Origin: Dioszegia crocea
Lineage: Eukaryota; Basidiomycota; Tremellomycetes; Tremellales; Bulleribasidiaceae
Direction: 5' to 3'
NCBI GenBank assembly: GCA_001600615.1
Contig: BCKK01000009.1
Location: 719,213 to 783,212, forward strand
Length of the DNA: 64,000 nt
Below, piece after piece: positions 10,937 to 21,464 of the stretch; within the stretch, counting starts at the first letter, position 1, and each line of letters begins with the position of its first letter. A program made the translations under genes and the position numbers. The notes beneath the pieces were generated by a model. That model was given only the letters and a program-made list of their open reading frames with translations. It was not told the origin of the DNA and did no database searches.

Positions 10937-11069
10937 TGTTGGCTCTGGTCGAGACCACCCTATGGGACAGAAACTCATCAGTAAGGCGCAACTTATACAT
11001 CATTTCATCTCCATTGATTAAGCAATACAAAAATCCGCCGCTCTCGCTCCTTGCCTCATACCCTACGCC

Positions 11070-11458
11070 CTACTTGTTAAGCTTCTCCGCCTCGGCCTTC
11101 AGCTATAGCACATCAGCTTGGACTGTAGCATTGAACACAATACGGAAGCTCACCTCGTCCCTAGATTTGGGCTGCTCAAGGCTGTTGGCAATCTCCGCAG
11201 AGGGCACATGGGGTCCCTTGGCAGTGTACGCATTGGCGCCCGCGCTCTGGAGTCCGCCGTGTGCGGCAGGCTCAGAGTTCAGGTCCGAAGGGTTATTGGT
11301 CTTAGCCGGGTGAGGCAGGATGTTGAAGGCTGAGGATATCAGCAGGATGCCAGGGGAAAGACTGGGTGGCGAGTCGCTGACATCTCGGGACTGGCGACGA
11401 GGGGAATTTGAAGTGGCAAGGCAAGCGACCATCACTCACATTGTTCTTTGTCTGACAT
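11070..11458 (-). CDS. Small uncharacterised protein, 75 aa
   Basis: Three exons (11440-11458, 11154-11329, 11070-11102) join in phase to give 75 residues: MSDKEQSFNILPHPAKTNNP at the start, HGGLQSAGANAYTAKGPHVP in the middle and a charged helix LKAEAEKLNK at the end. The protein is hydrophilic and Gly/Ala/Pro rich, has no signal or membrane segment, and looks disordered except for the last helix. I do not recognise a named family. The combination of short hydrophilic sequence and terminal helix recalls small stress proteins, but that is only an impression. It is divergent from NECAP and shares a promoter with it. Confidence 0.65.
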
Positions 11459-11582
11459 GGTTGGCTGTGTGTGTGCTGTTTGTTACTTATGGTATAGGGG
11501 TGTATGTGTAGAGATGGATGATAAGGCCGCGCAAGTGATGGATGTCAAGCTGTGTGCACCAAAGATGGGCCCAGCCACGTGA

Positions 11583-11590
11583 TGACGTCA
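11583..11590. promoter_or_regulatory. CRE palindrome TGACGTCA in divergent promoter
   Basis: A perfect TGACGTCA lies in the 276-bp region between the start of the small minus-strand gene (11458) and the start of NECAP (11735). This is the consensus for CREB/ATF-type bZIP factors. Binding is not shown. Confidence 0.4.
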
Positions 11591-11734
11591 GCGTCTCGAC
11601 TCACATAACGTAATATCGCCACGCGAACGGATCAGAGCCAAGGACGCGTTTTGGTGCAGAGGGACCATGCTGTGTAGTATCTGCCCTATACTGCCAACAC
11701 CATAAACGCTTAGACGATACCTGCAGCTAGCAAG

Positions 11735-12563
11735 ATGAACGGCCTAACAGACGAGATTGAAAGCACGCTTTTCAGCGCACGAGAAGTGATGGGTGGGTCT
11801 CCCGCAATTCCCACATCAACCCTCGAGGTGGAATTTAGGAGCTAATATCTGTGCAGTATATCAAGTACCACCGCGAACATCATCATCAGGCTATAAAGCT
11901 GCCGATTGGAACGTGGAGTCTTTCGTCTGGAAGGGAAGATTGAGAGTGATGGAAATTGGTGAGAGGTGTGAATTGAGATTAGAGGTGAGTTATTAGGTTC
12001 CCCTCAATCCCAGGCGATAAGATAAGGGTGGACAGCCAGTGGAACTGACGAATGCTAGGACGCATCGACAGGCGAACTATTTGCTCAGGTGAACTACGCA
12101 TCACCATGGACGCAAGTCGAACCTGTTCTTGATAGCTCGCGATACTTTGTTCTCAGAGTAGAGGGGGAGGGAGGGAAACGTGCTTCGGTAGGAATGGGAT
12201 TCCAAGAGCGCGGAGATGCGTTTGACTTCAACGTGAGCTGGGAGAAGCGTTTTGATCTCTGTCTATAACCAGAGGAACGGCCCTAGCTGACAGCTTTAGG
12301 TTGCCCTTCAATCTGCATCCAAACGATCATCCAATACCTCAGAATCCAACTCGAGCCTCGCTTCCGGTCCCCCGAAACCCACTGCTCCACCAAAAGACTA
12401 TTCACTGAAAGAGGGTCAGACGTTCAAAATTAAGATACCGGGGAGGGAAGGGAAGCGGCCAGGGGGTGGAGGTGGAGGTGGGCCGTCATTGCTTGGCGAT
12501 GGAGGTGGAGGTGGTGGAATGTTCTCACTGCCCCCTCCACCACCTCCAGGGCGGAGAGGATAG
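11735..12563 (+). CDS. NECAP-like endocytosis protein (adaptin ear-binding, DUF1681)
   Basis: Exons 11735-11792, 11857-11984, 12059-12232 and 12300-12563 give 207 residues. The PHear domain occupies about residues 10-150: VYQVPPRTSSSGYKAADW, VESFVWKGRLRVMEIGERCE, then GDAFDFNVALQ, all NECAP hallmarks. NECAP proteins bind AP-2 and clathrin accessory factors and help turn over AP-2 on the plasma membrane. The C-terminus is a Gly-rich and Pro-rich tail. A typical metazoan WVQF motif for adaptin ears is not seen. The length is usual for fungal members. Confidence 0.9.
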
Positions 12564-12643
12564 CTTGAGCGATCAGAGGACTGCGGATGCGGGTTTAGAT
12601 GTCTTCTGGGCGAGGTATTGATTACATTGCGTACTCCGAGAGG

Positions 12644-13851
12644 CTAGTCTCCCAATATCATATCCTTGAGCCTCTGAATGGCCTCGGTGTCCGCTTCTAG
12701 CGAGTGAGATTCTGCGTCTAGGGCTTCTTGGACGTGTGTGAGGTTTGTGGAGCCGCATAGTGGAGTGATGCCCCATCTGAAATGATCAGTTCTTGACACC
12801 CAAGCAGTATCCCAAGGGCAGTGAGATGGCATATATGGGTTGGGAGGAAACTTACAGCTGACACAACCTGTAGAGTAGAGCCTCAGGAGTCATCCCGTTC
12901 TTCTGCGCCAGTCTGTTCAACTCGGGAAAGGCCAGTAAAGTCGGCGAACCGCTTAACGTCCAGAAAGATCTGTTCCCATCAGCTATCACCTACACCCACG
13001 AACAGAGGACCACTCACTGATACCCCACCCCTTTATCCATACACCAACCCCAAACCCCCCTATCCCAACCATTACCCTCATACCACCGATTCTGCACCAC
13101 ACTCGGCTTCACCCTTGCCTCATTCCAGAGCCAGTCCAACGTCTCCACATCGTAGAAGTTCGACACCCCAATCTGGCCCACTACACCCTTATCCACATGA
13201 GATTCCAAAGATCGGTATGCGGCCAATGTATCGGCTCGGCGGCGGAGGGGACCGTGTAGGATCACGGAGTCGATATAGGGGATCCGAAGGTTGGAGAGGG
13301 ATTTCGCGATGGATTGAGATACTTGGTCAGAGGGTGGTAGGGAGGGGTCGTAGGGTAGTGGCTGGTTGGTATCTTGGCCGTCGATACTTGTAAATCTGAC
13401 ATCAGCCTAGGATCTGCTTGACACTTCGAAGAGATAGCACTCACTTGGTCTGTATGAATACATCTTCCCGCTTGACTATTCTTGTTTCGATCGCAGTTTG
13501 GATCGCCTCACCGACGAGGTCTTCTCTGCTTGATCAGTACTTTATTTCAATCAGGACGAGGCATGGGACACGGTGGTGGGGTTGACTTCGGGCGGGAGGG
13601 GCCAAGGATAGTTGAAATCACCTGTAGTGCTGTAATGGCCATCAGCAAGCGGTTTAGCTGGACAGGGCTCATGACTGCTTACTTTTGGTTGACAGGCTGT
13701 ATCGATCCCCCTAAAGCCCGCTTTGAGCGCCTGGAGAACTAACGCCGTCGTCCGCTCTTTCTTCCTGCGCAGAGATCAGTCGAGCCCTGATACTGCAGCC
13801 TTGGGCAGCTGTCACTGACCATGCTGTGCCGTATATGATCTTAGGCACCAT
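12644..13851 (-). CDS. Aldo-keto reductase
   Basis: Seven exons (13820-13851, 13683-13764, 13622-13629, 13445-13525, 13018-13395, 12856-12969, 12644-12776) sum to 828 bp, 275 residues. AKR features in order: MVPKIIYGTAWKKER, GFRGIDTACQPKHYREDLVG, the substrate strand VFIQTKFTS, the region IDSVILHGP where the catalytic His lies, GVVGQIGVSNFYDVETL, and the nucleotide-binding end LCQLWGITPLCGSTN. The family reduces aldehydes or ketones with NADPH; the substrate cannot be told. The Tyr of the catalytic tetrad falls in the HYRED region built partly by an 8-nt microexon. Length is slightly short for AKRs (about 300). Confidence 0.85.
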
Positions 13852-14278
13852 CTTGTCTTACTCCATAGGTGTGATATGCTGCTGTATGGCTCAAGCTTCA
13901 AGTGCGATTCAAGTATAGCCTTTCGAGCTGCAGGGTTTGGGCGCTGAGCGAATCGGGCCCGAATACCAAATGACGTAACTAGACCCTTTCCTTATCTTAT
14001 CGCGATCATCTCATTCAGACCATCCGCTCTGAAGATGAATCGGAACAGAGCAGGACATATCTCCAAACCAGAATCAATCGAGCCCAATTGCATACCAAAG
14101 GAGACAGAGTAGGTAGAGGATTTATTCACAACGCGGCCTCCAACGGAAGAGACCGGTCGGGGGAAGAGAATGTAGGTAAGGGAGTGAGAAAGGAGAGTAT
14201 GTACAACCACCACCAAACTTGGAAACGCATCTACGTGCCCGCCTGCACTACCGCCAACCTCGACTGACATCGCCACAC
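13852..14278 (-). promoter_or_regulatory. AKR promoter with overlapping GATA sites
   Basis: This is the gap between the AKR start and the end of GLN1 on the same strand. CTTATCTTATC at 13991-14001 gives two overlapping GATAAG sites on the minus strand, about 140 bp upstream of the AKR ATG. TGACGTAA at 13972-13979 resembles a half CRE. The rest is the GLN1 3' UTR. Confidence 0.4.
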
Positions 14279-15830
14279 CTAAAGAAGGGTGGTGACGACA
14301 AGAGCCTCGGTGACTCGGTAAGGGTCAACGTTGGCACTGGGCCTTCGGTCTTCGAGGTAACCGTACTGAGATGTTAGTGGTGTTCTGGCAGATAGATGAG
14401 TAGGTGCGAGGAAAGTAGGGAGGAAGAGAGACAGAAACTTACGCCCTGGAGAGCGACGTGCCTGGGAATCCGGATACTAGAAATGTCAGCCTGGAATTTG
14501 GATGTCGGACATAGGAGGCTCACCTTGCGCCTCGGTTGGCGACGCCGGCGGAGAAGGTGCTCATTGACTGAGTCTCGTGCTTGCCCTGAAGAGTCAGTCA
14601 GGCCTCAATCAATTTCGAAAATCTCCACGGCCGGTGTATGTGGGCTTTAGGAATCGTGAGATGAGATTAACGTACAGTAAGACGCAGGTCGTTGTCGTCA
14701 CCGTAGACCGCAATGTGCTCCAGATGCCGGGCACCGAGCTTCTTGATGGCATCCTCAATGGCGGCCATACCGATGCCCGGGGTCCTCGTCTCCTTGGTGC
14801 TGAACTGTATTTAATCAGTATTCTCTCTTCAGAATCGTGCGTTTGAGCTCTCACATTACTGTGACAGCCAGCGCCATTGAAGTCCCCTGTCGTGATGGGC
14901 TTGGGGTGGAAGGAGGGCTAGAGATCAGCACAAGCCTTCAAAGTGCAGGGGGAAGACATACGGTGATTCCCCACTCTTCACCGATCCGGAGCAAGAGGAA
15001 ACGGGCCATCCAGAGGTGATCACCCATTTCAATACCGGGACATGGGCCGACCTGGAACTCCCACTGCGATGGCATGACCTCGGCGTTGATACCAGAGATG
15101 TTGACACCGGCATAGAGACATGCGCGCTGAAAAGTGAGTGAAGGTTCCGGGGGTTTTGGCGAAAAACACAACTTACGTAATGAGCCTCAATGAAATCTCT
15201 GGCAAACACTTTGCCCGCACCAACACCACAGTAGTAAGGTCCCTGAGGTCCTGGGAAACCCATCTTGGGCCAACCGTAGGGCTGTCCATCGGCATCGAAG
15301 AGGGTGTACTCCTGCTCGAGACCGAACCAAGGCTCGTGCTTCTCTGCCGCGTCCATGGCCTTCTTGCACGCCTGACGGTAGTTGGACTTGTTGGGTGTGC
15401 CGTCGTTGTCGTAGCACTCGCAAAGGACGAGGATGTTGGCGCCGCCTCGGAAGGGGTCTTTGAAGATGGCGACGGGACGCTTGGAGAGTCAGCGCAAGGA
15501 ATGCAAAGCGGGTGCAAAAGACTTACGAGGAAGACGTCCGAGTTGTCACCGGGAGCCTGGTTGCATGATGAACCGTCAAAGTTCCACTCCTTCAACTCGG
15601 AAACGGACGCGGGTGCCTTGTCGAGGGACATGGTCTTGCATCGAAGGCCTCCATCACCGTCAATCCAGATATCTGACTCGTCAGCGCGAATGCGGATGCA
15701 ATTTGCCGCCGCTAGCTAGCCGCGGAATATGACCACAAACTTACACTCAGCCTGAACTCGGGATCCCTGGTCAAGGGCGAGGTAGGGAGCGAGGAGGTCG
15801 ACACGCTTGGTAGCAATGAGAGTAGACATG
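14279..15830 (-). CDS. GLN1: Glutamine synthetase, eukaryotic GSII type
   Basis: Nine exons read in frame from the ATG at 15830 to TAG at 14279-14281, about 358 residues. The GSII signatures are present: [20 protein letters not shown] (beta-grasp signature), [20 protein letters not shown] (metal-binding Glu), [15 protein letters not shown], and the ATP-binding block ending [20 protein letters not shown]. It ends [13 protein letters not shown]. The enzyme makes glutamine from glutamate, ammonium and ATP in the cytosol and is the key ammonium-assimilating step. Length matches fungal Gln1 (about 350-360). A GATA-site cluster upstream fits nitrogen regulation. Confidence 0.97.
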
Positions 15831-17024
15831 GTGATGACTGATTGGGGTCGAGTAGTAATGACTGTTGATTATAGCCAAAAATGAGCGTTGGGTCGTGAGG
15901 TATTTCGCGGTGCGGGGGCGGTGCGCGAGAGGGATTTATAAGGGTGTGTGCGTGAGGGGTTTAGGATAAAAAGAGATGAGATGTGGGAAATGCGGGATAT
16001 AAGGACGACAAGTGCGGATGTGGGGGTGGTTCGGTCCGGAGTGATGTGGTCCAGTGACGAGTAGAGCCAAGGGGGACCGGCCAGAGACGGTAGGATTGAG
16101 CGTGACGTCCGAGACAAGAGAGGAAAAAAGCCGCTTCGAGTAGTTTGAGACGTGGACGTAAAGGGATTAAGGGTAAATGAAAAAGACTCCGTTAGCTTTT
16201 GGTCTTTTACATTTTGTGGCACTTTGTAACTCACGCTGTGTTGAGCTTGGGATTACGAGGAATGAGAGCGATGGAAGGGAGGAGTGGGCGGGTATGTAGG
16301 GTACTTATATACCGTCGCTATCTGACCGTATAGATAAGGGGAGAGGGGGAAGGCGCAGTGACCCTTTTTTGTGGGGAACCGGGGGAAACCGGATGAGCCG
16401 GGCAGGCGATCCGGGATGATAAGGCCGAAATCTCCTTGGATTCTCCTTATCTCTGATTGGCTGTCGCGTGCCGAGGGGTCATCCTTTGAAACGGCCGCCA
16501 CTCTTATCTCTTTATCTTGCCCAGTTTACCCGAGCGCGACATCCGAGCAGTCTTCCTATGCATCACGCAGGCATCGCGAGCAAAGTGGAAGGTCGCAATG
16601 CAGATACATCTCGGGCGCAGCATCGGATAAGAATCATCACCTTCAGCTCGATATCAGACTCCCGCAGCAAGCCCCCGCTCATGCACGGGGTTCGACCATC
16701 TGCACGTCCTTTGGCCCACGGGAGAGAGGTGTGTGTGTGTGTAGAGGACGTTTCAACCCCTGTGTTTCACAAATGCCACTGCATCAAGCACGCATCCGAG
16801 CGCGTCTCGCACGTCGTTTCGCGCCATACCGGTCAGCGGTACTCGGGATTCGCCCTCGGGACTTGGGCGGGCACTCTGATCTATCGGAGGCCAGCAACCG
16901 CTACTGAAGTTTCAGCGGTACCTGGGTCGATCAGGAGAAAGGTGGAGAAGCGGGAATTCATGCACTGGTAATACAACTTTCAAAGCTGCTATCCGTGTGT
17001 CGCTAGCGGCCATTAGGCATCTGA
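15831..17024 (-). promoter_or_regulatory. GLN1 promoter with GATA-factor site cluster
   Basis: This 1.2-kb region lies upstream of GLN1. Five GATAAG sites on either strand occur at 16333-16338, 16418-16423, 16446-16451, 16503-16508 and 16626-16631, plus a GATAAA at 16511-16516, about 500-800 bp before the ATG. A TATAAA-like box on the minus strand is at 15935-15940, about 105 bp before the ATG. In fungi, GATA factors such as Gat1/AreA activate nitrogen-assimilation genes through such clusters. The longer plus-strand frames here (about 16371-16970) look like chance. Confidence 0.55.
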
Positions 17025-18489
17025 TCACAGGACAAGCTCCAAATCACCTCGAAACGTCACCGCTTGGACTACGCTCAATCCCTTCTCTTCACCCCCTGCC
17101 TTCTCAATCGTCCCCTTCACAAACCCTCGCCACTTGTCTGATATCTTGAGCTCTTTCTTCTCTCCATCCCCAATCTCGATCACAGCCACACCGCGATGGG
17201 CAGCCACTTCGACCGTACCGAGAAATGTCGAATCGCGGACGATGACATTCCCAGAATTGGTGTTGGCGCCGATGTCGACTGGGTGGGTGAAGGGGTGCTC
17301 AGGGTCGGAGGGATGTATGCGGATCGTAATGGCTCCTGATTCGGTATTGGCGTGGATGCTGGGAAGGGATGATGTGTGCGCATCGGTGAGTTTATCCGAA
17401 TAGGCGAGATCTGGATCGGTCCGAGCTGACACGACCCAGATATCGACATCGACCTTACCGTGACCGGTGCTGAACATGATTTCCTTGGACACGTTATATC
17501 GGCCTACGATGTCCCTGTCGTCTCCGGTTCTGGTGGAGAGTCCGAGCGAAGTGAAGGATATGTCGGATAGGGAAGCGGGAGAGAGGCGCAATGGGAGATT
17601 CGTGTAAAGCGGAGGAACGAAGGTGGAGTCTAGAGGGAGGATGACATGGAGTCGATGGTAGATATCAGGTGTACCGCTTGCCTGAACAAGGTCAGCTCAC
17701 TTTTCAAACAGACCCAATGACTGACAGACTCACCTCGATACAAAGCTGATCATTCTTACCAGCTCCTGTACCACTCCAAATGCCGGTACTCGCAAGAACA
17801 CGCTTATCGTCCGCATACCGGAATGTCTCAAGCACGATCAGACCTTTTGATTCAAGGTCAGCCGAGCGGGAAATGACAATCTCCCCATCTAAGCCCTCAG
17901 GCACCTGAACAGCCAATCCTCGGAGTAGGTCAAGTGCAAATGTCGCATTGGCAGATTCGCGCAAGTGGACATGCGCATCAGGGCCGATAGCATCTTCCGA
18001 TGGCACAGAGGTGCCGTACATCGCACGAGTGAATGTGGACTATGGCATCAGCTGGTACACATTCATCATAATCGCCACTGGCTGGCCAGTACTAAGACTC
18101 ACATTGTCTCCGGTGTAATTCCCACATTTCCAAGGCATGGCGTCTTTCCATTCCCCAAACACCTCTCCGACCGTGAGTCGCGCTCCCCTGAGTCCACTCA
18201 TCCAGGTTGTCAAGTACGCAAAGAAAATCACCCCAACAGCGATAGCGATGATTTGACCCGTCACTCGTTTGGTAGAACTGACGGGACCCACAACGTGCAT
18301 CCTCCGAGAGTGGCGGGGTTTGGTGGGTGGTATGCTGACGATGAGAGGGATGCTGGATTCGTTGCCTTGGTCATCGATGGGTAATGGTTGGTATTGCTGC
18401 TCCATGTCTGGCGGGTGGGTAGCGTTGGGGGTTTGGGGTTGGAACCAGAACGTGGAGGATGGTTTGGACTTGGGGTTGGGGACTGACAT
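17025..18489 (-). CDS. Type II membrane protein with beta-rich ectodomain (paralog A)
   Basis: Three exons (18103-18489, 17734-18039, 17025-17681) encode 449 residues. The N-terminal 75 residues are cytosolic-looking and Pro rich. A single membrane helix follows (QIIAIAVGVIFFAYLTTWMS), then a long ectodomain of alternating beta strands and turns with N-glycosylation motifs (NYTGDN, ESANATF). Strand repeats such as IHANTESGAITIRI and IGANTNSGNVIVRD resemble the repeated-strand pattern of DUF4097-type adhesin domains. The final strand is VTFRGDLELVL. The next gene upstream is a paralog with the same intron positions. No enzyme motif is seen. Function unknown; a wall-facing or lumenal structural role is inference. 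Confidence 0.75.
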
Positions 18490-19127
18490 TGTCGTGTGAT
18501 TCTGTGTGAGGTTGCGTGGATGGTGAAGAGGAGGTGCGAGTATGAGCGACGGATAAGGAGGTAGAGAGTGGAGACGTTCGAATGAGGTCAGCAGACAGGT
18601 GGCTCCAGTCTTGAGGATAGCTGTCTGCTCTCGAAAGGAGCATCACGGAACTTCCGGGAGTCAGGGGAGAAAGGGACAGTACAGTGTGACAAGTTTGAGT
18701 GGTCCGTTAGGGTGAGCCAGAATGCTGAAGGGTGAAATCTGATCGGACAGGTATAAATTTGGAGGGGTACCTACGCCGAAGTGTTCAGAATTCAGCAGAA
18801 TAAGTTGAGGTCAACAGCGGTCGATATCAGTTGAGATCGTTAGTTTCCTAAATCTGACATGTAAGCCATCAGCAACCTATTGTACATACGTACAGCCTGA
18901 AATGGAACACAAATCCACAGCTGCATTCAACTTCAAGCTATCTTACAAATCATCCCTCTCCTCAGATCTTCACGCCATCATCGACACTCAGCGCCCCTCT
19001 CTCAAACTAAATACTAGACCGGACCAGACCAGCAGGACGGATACTATTATAGGTAATAAGTGTCTGCATCGTCCTGAGTCCGCCGGCCACTTCCCGTCTG
19101 TCGGTTATAGCCTCCCCTCGGGCTCGA
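18490..19127. other. Intergenic region between the tandem paralogs
   Basis: About 640 bp, the promoter of paralog A and 3' UTR of paralog B. No exon of coding quality is visible. Confidence 0.4.
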
Positions 19128-21464
19128 TTAGAGGTTGAGAAGGATATCGCCAACGACGGTATGGGCTCGAACGCGGCTGTGGCCCGGAGGAGGGGGAGGC
19201 GGTCCATGCGGTCCATGGGGGCCATGAGGAGGTCCAGGGTGGTGGTGGGGTGGACCATGGGGAGGGTGGTGAGGCGGACCATGTAGTGGGCCGTGGGGAG
19301 GCGAGCCGTGGTGGGGATGGTGAGGTGGACCGTGGTGGTCATGGGGAGGTGGGCCGTGGTGGTCATGGGGAGGTGGGCCATGAGGAGGGCGAGGCCTATC
19401 TGAACCGTGCTCCGGTCTCTGCTCCAACTGCTCTTCATCCCGATCAACGACTGACCACTCCTCGTCATCTTCCTCTTGCGCCGACAGGTCCCTAGAATAT
19501 CAGCATCTTCCCAAGTAAATTGATAGCGCGATGGAGACTTACGCCACATCCATCATTCCAGTCTCGGCCTCTCTCTCCACCTCATTTCCCCGAATATGCC
19601 CGACGAACCCCTCAACCCAACCGCCCGTCTCTCCCACCTTCTCTCGAATGACCTGAATCTCCTTGCCCTCCTCCTTAGTCTTGACATCCACTTTCCCTCT
19701 GATAGTCCCAGCATCAAACAGGCCAAAGAAGGTATCGTCCGTAATGCTGATAGAGCCCGAAGTGGTGTGAGTGTCAATATCGACGGGCGGGTAAACGGTG
19801 CGCGTGTGATTGTGCGTAGAGCTACCGGATGGGGAGTTGGGATGATAGGTTGTGATGTTGATACCGGAGGTGTGGACTCGGAGGGTTAGGGAGCCGGTTG
19901 ATGAGTGGGCGATAATGTGTGCGGGAGGTGGAGGACCGTGTGGTCGATGAGGATGAGGAGGTGGACCGTGCGGGTGATGATGAGGGCCATGAGGAGGAGG
20001 GCCATGGGGTGGGCCGTGTGGAGGGCCGTGAGGATGACCATGAGGTGGTGGAGGAGGACCATGAGGCGGTGAAGGGCCATGACCGTGGTGAGGAGGTGGA
20101 CCGTCAGGCTTGTTGTGTGAGTGTTTGCCGTGCTTCCCACCTTTCCCACTCTTACCGCGGCTGAAAGGCCACCACCACCTATCTCCACTTTCCTTTTGAG
20201 ACTGTACCCCAACCTCTTCATCCTCTACACCCGCCTCGTCAAACTCACTTCCAATCTCCATCTCATCGCCACGATGCTTCTTGCCCTTATTATCCTTCTT
20301 CCCTCCCTTCTCCTTCCTACCATGATGACCGCCATCTACCGGACCATGACACCCAGGCCTAGGAGGCGGAACAACAGTGACGTTCACATCCACATCGCCC
20401 GTCAAGGTGAAGAACTCGATAGAGCGCGAGACGTTGTAGCTGCCGATGATGTTTCGGCCTTCCCCGCCTGAAGTGAGAGTGAGGTCGGTGAATGTGATCA
20501 GATCGTCTTTGTTGGTGAGGGTAGAGGAGGCGGCGAGGCGGATAGGGAGGTTTGTGGATAGTGCAGGGACGGGCATGTGGGGTGGGAGGAGGAGGTGGAT
20601 CCGGTGATATGCTTTGGAGTCGGCCTGGAAATCAGCTGAACTCCCGGATAAGGCTTGGAAGCGAGATTAGGAATAGCGGATATGTGGTATGAGAGAGCTT
20701 GAGAAGGTTGAGGGTCGACCAACAGGGAGATGGATGTGGAGACACAAGGGAACTCAGACACACACCTTGATGTAAAGCTCGTCAACCCACTCATCACTCC
20801 ACAACCCAATACCATTCTCCAGCTCATCCACCTCGCCCACTTCCCAGAACGTCTCAACTACCATCTGCCCCTGGCCTTGGATCTCTACATCCACACTGTC
20901 GCCTACTTGCAGGCGTGAAACAACAATCTCGCCCTCGATACCCTCGGCAACATCGAGCTTGAGTGATTTGTCCGCATCGAGCACGAATGTAGCGTTGGCA
21001 GAGCGGTAGATGGTTTCGGAGCCGCCTGAAGTCTCGAAGGAGGTGGAGAGGAAGACAGTATCGGCGTATAGAGCGGGAACGAAAACAGGCTAGGATATCA
21101 GTTCCGACTTAATCTTACATATCAAGGCAGGTAAACTCACCTCAAATCCAGACTGACTCCATCGCTGAACCCCTTTCGGACCCCTGTGGCAGCCCCTTCC
21201 CCTGAAGAGACTAAACAAGCCCACACCTAGCCAAGCTAGGAACAACAAGCTCAGACCACGTCGGAGCGCAGGTGCCAGACCTGCCCACCTGCTCTTGAGC
21301 CGTCCGAAGTAGGCCTGGGCGGACTGACTCTTAGATCCGAGCTGGAGAGGGATATGAGATTCGTCGAATGGCCCAATGTGAGCCTGAAGGCTTTGCTTCT
21401 CCATATCGGCAGAGGGACAAGGGAGAAGGGGTTCGATTGCTGGGTCGGGAGATTGGGGAGGCAT
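19128..21464 (-). CDS. Type II membrane protein with two His/Pro/Gly-rich repeat tracts (paralog B)
   Basis: Exons 21141-21464, 20766-21089, 19543-20624 and 19128-19491 total 2094 bp, 697 residues. The layout matches paralog A: short cytosolic tail, membrane helix (GLSLLFLAWLGVGLFSLF), then a beta-rich ectodomain with IIGSYNVSRSIEFFTLTGDV where A has IVGRYNVSKEIMFSTGHGKV. Two extra tracts are inserted: a basic KGGKKDNKGKKHRG segment followed by about 75 residues of HGPP-type repeats, and about 70 residues of the same kind just before the last strand (VVGDILLNL). Histidine is extremely frequent in both. I chose the ATG at 21464; the open frame extends upstream only to a TTG. Metal binding by the tracts is plausible but inferred. 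Confidence 0.75.
19176..19390 (-). repeat. Second His/Pro/Gly coding repeat tract
   Basis: Near-tandem units of about 12-24 bp encode HGPPPHDH, HGPPHHP and similar. One unit is duplicated almost exactly (HDHHGPPPHDHHGPP). The DNA strand is strongly asymmetric (G-rich on plus), which also creates meaningless open frames on the other strand. Confidence 0.75.
19905..20135 (-). repeat. First His/Pro/Gly coding repeat tract
   Basis: Imperfect tandem units encode HGPP, HGPPP, HGHP and HPHGPP in the middle of exon 3 of paralog B. Paralog A has no counterpart at this position. The repeat type is the same as the tract in exon 4, suggesting one origin. Confidence 0.75.

Noticed and set aside
16371..16971. 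Two plus-strand open frames of 167-178 codons in the GLN1 promoter.
   Set aside because: Composition is random-like (many Arg, Ser, His), no splice sites are used, and they overlap the GATA cluster.
19250..20164. Long plus-strand open frames rich in Gly, Glu, Asp and Val opposite the His/Pro/Gly tracts.
   Set aside because: They are shadows of the repetitive minus-strand coding DNA and have no starts, splice logic or domain character.
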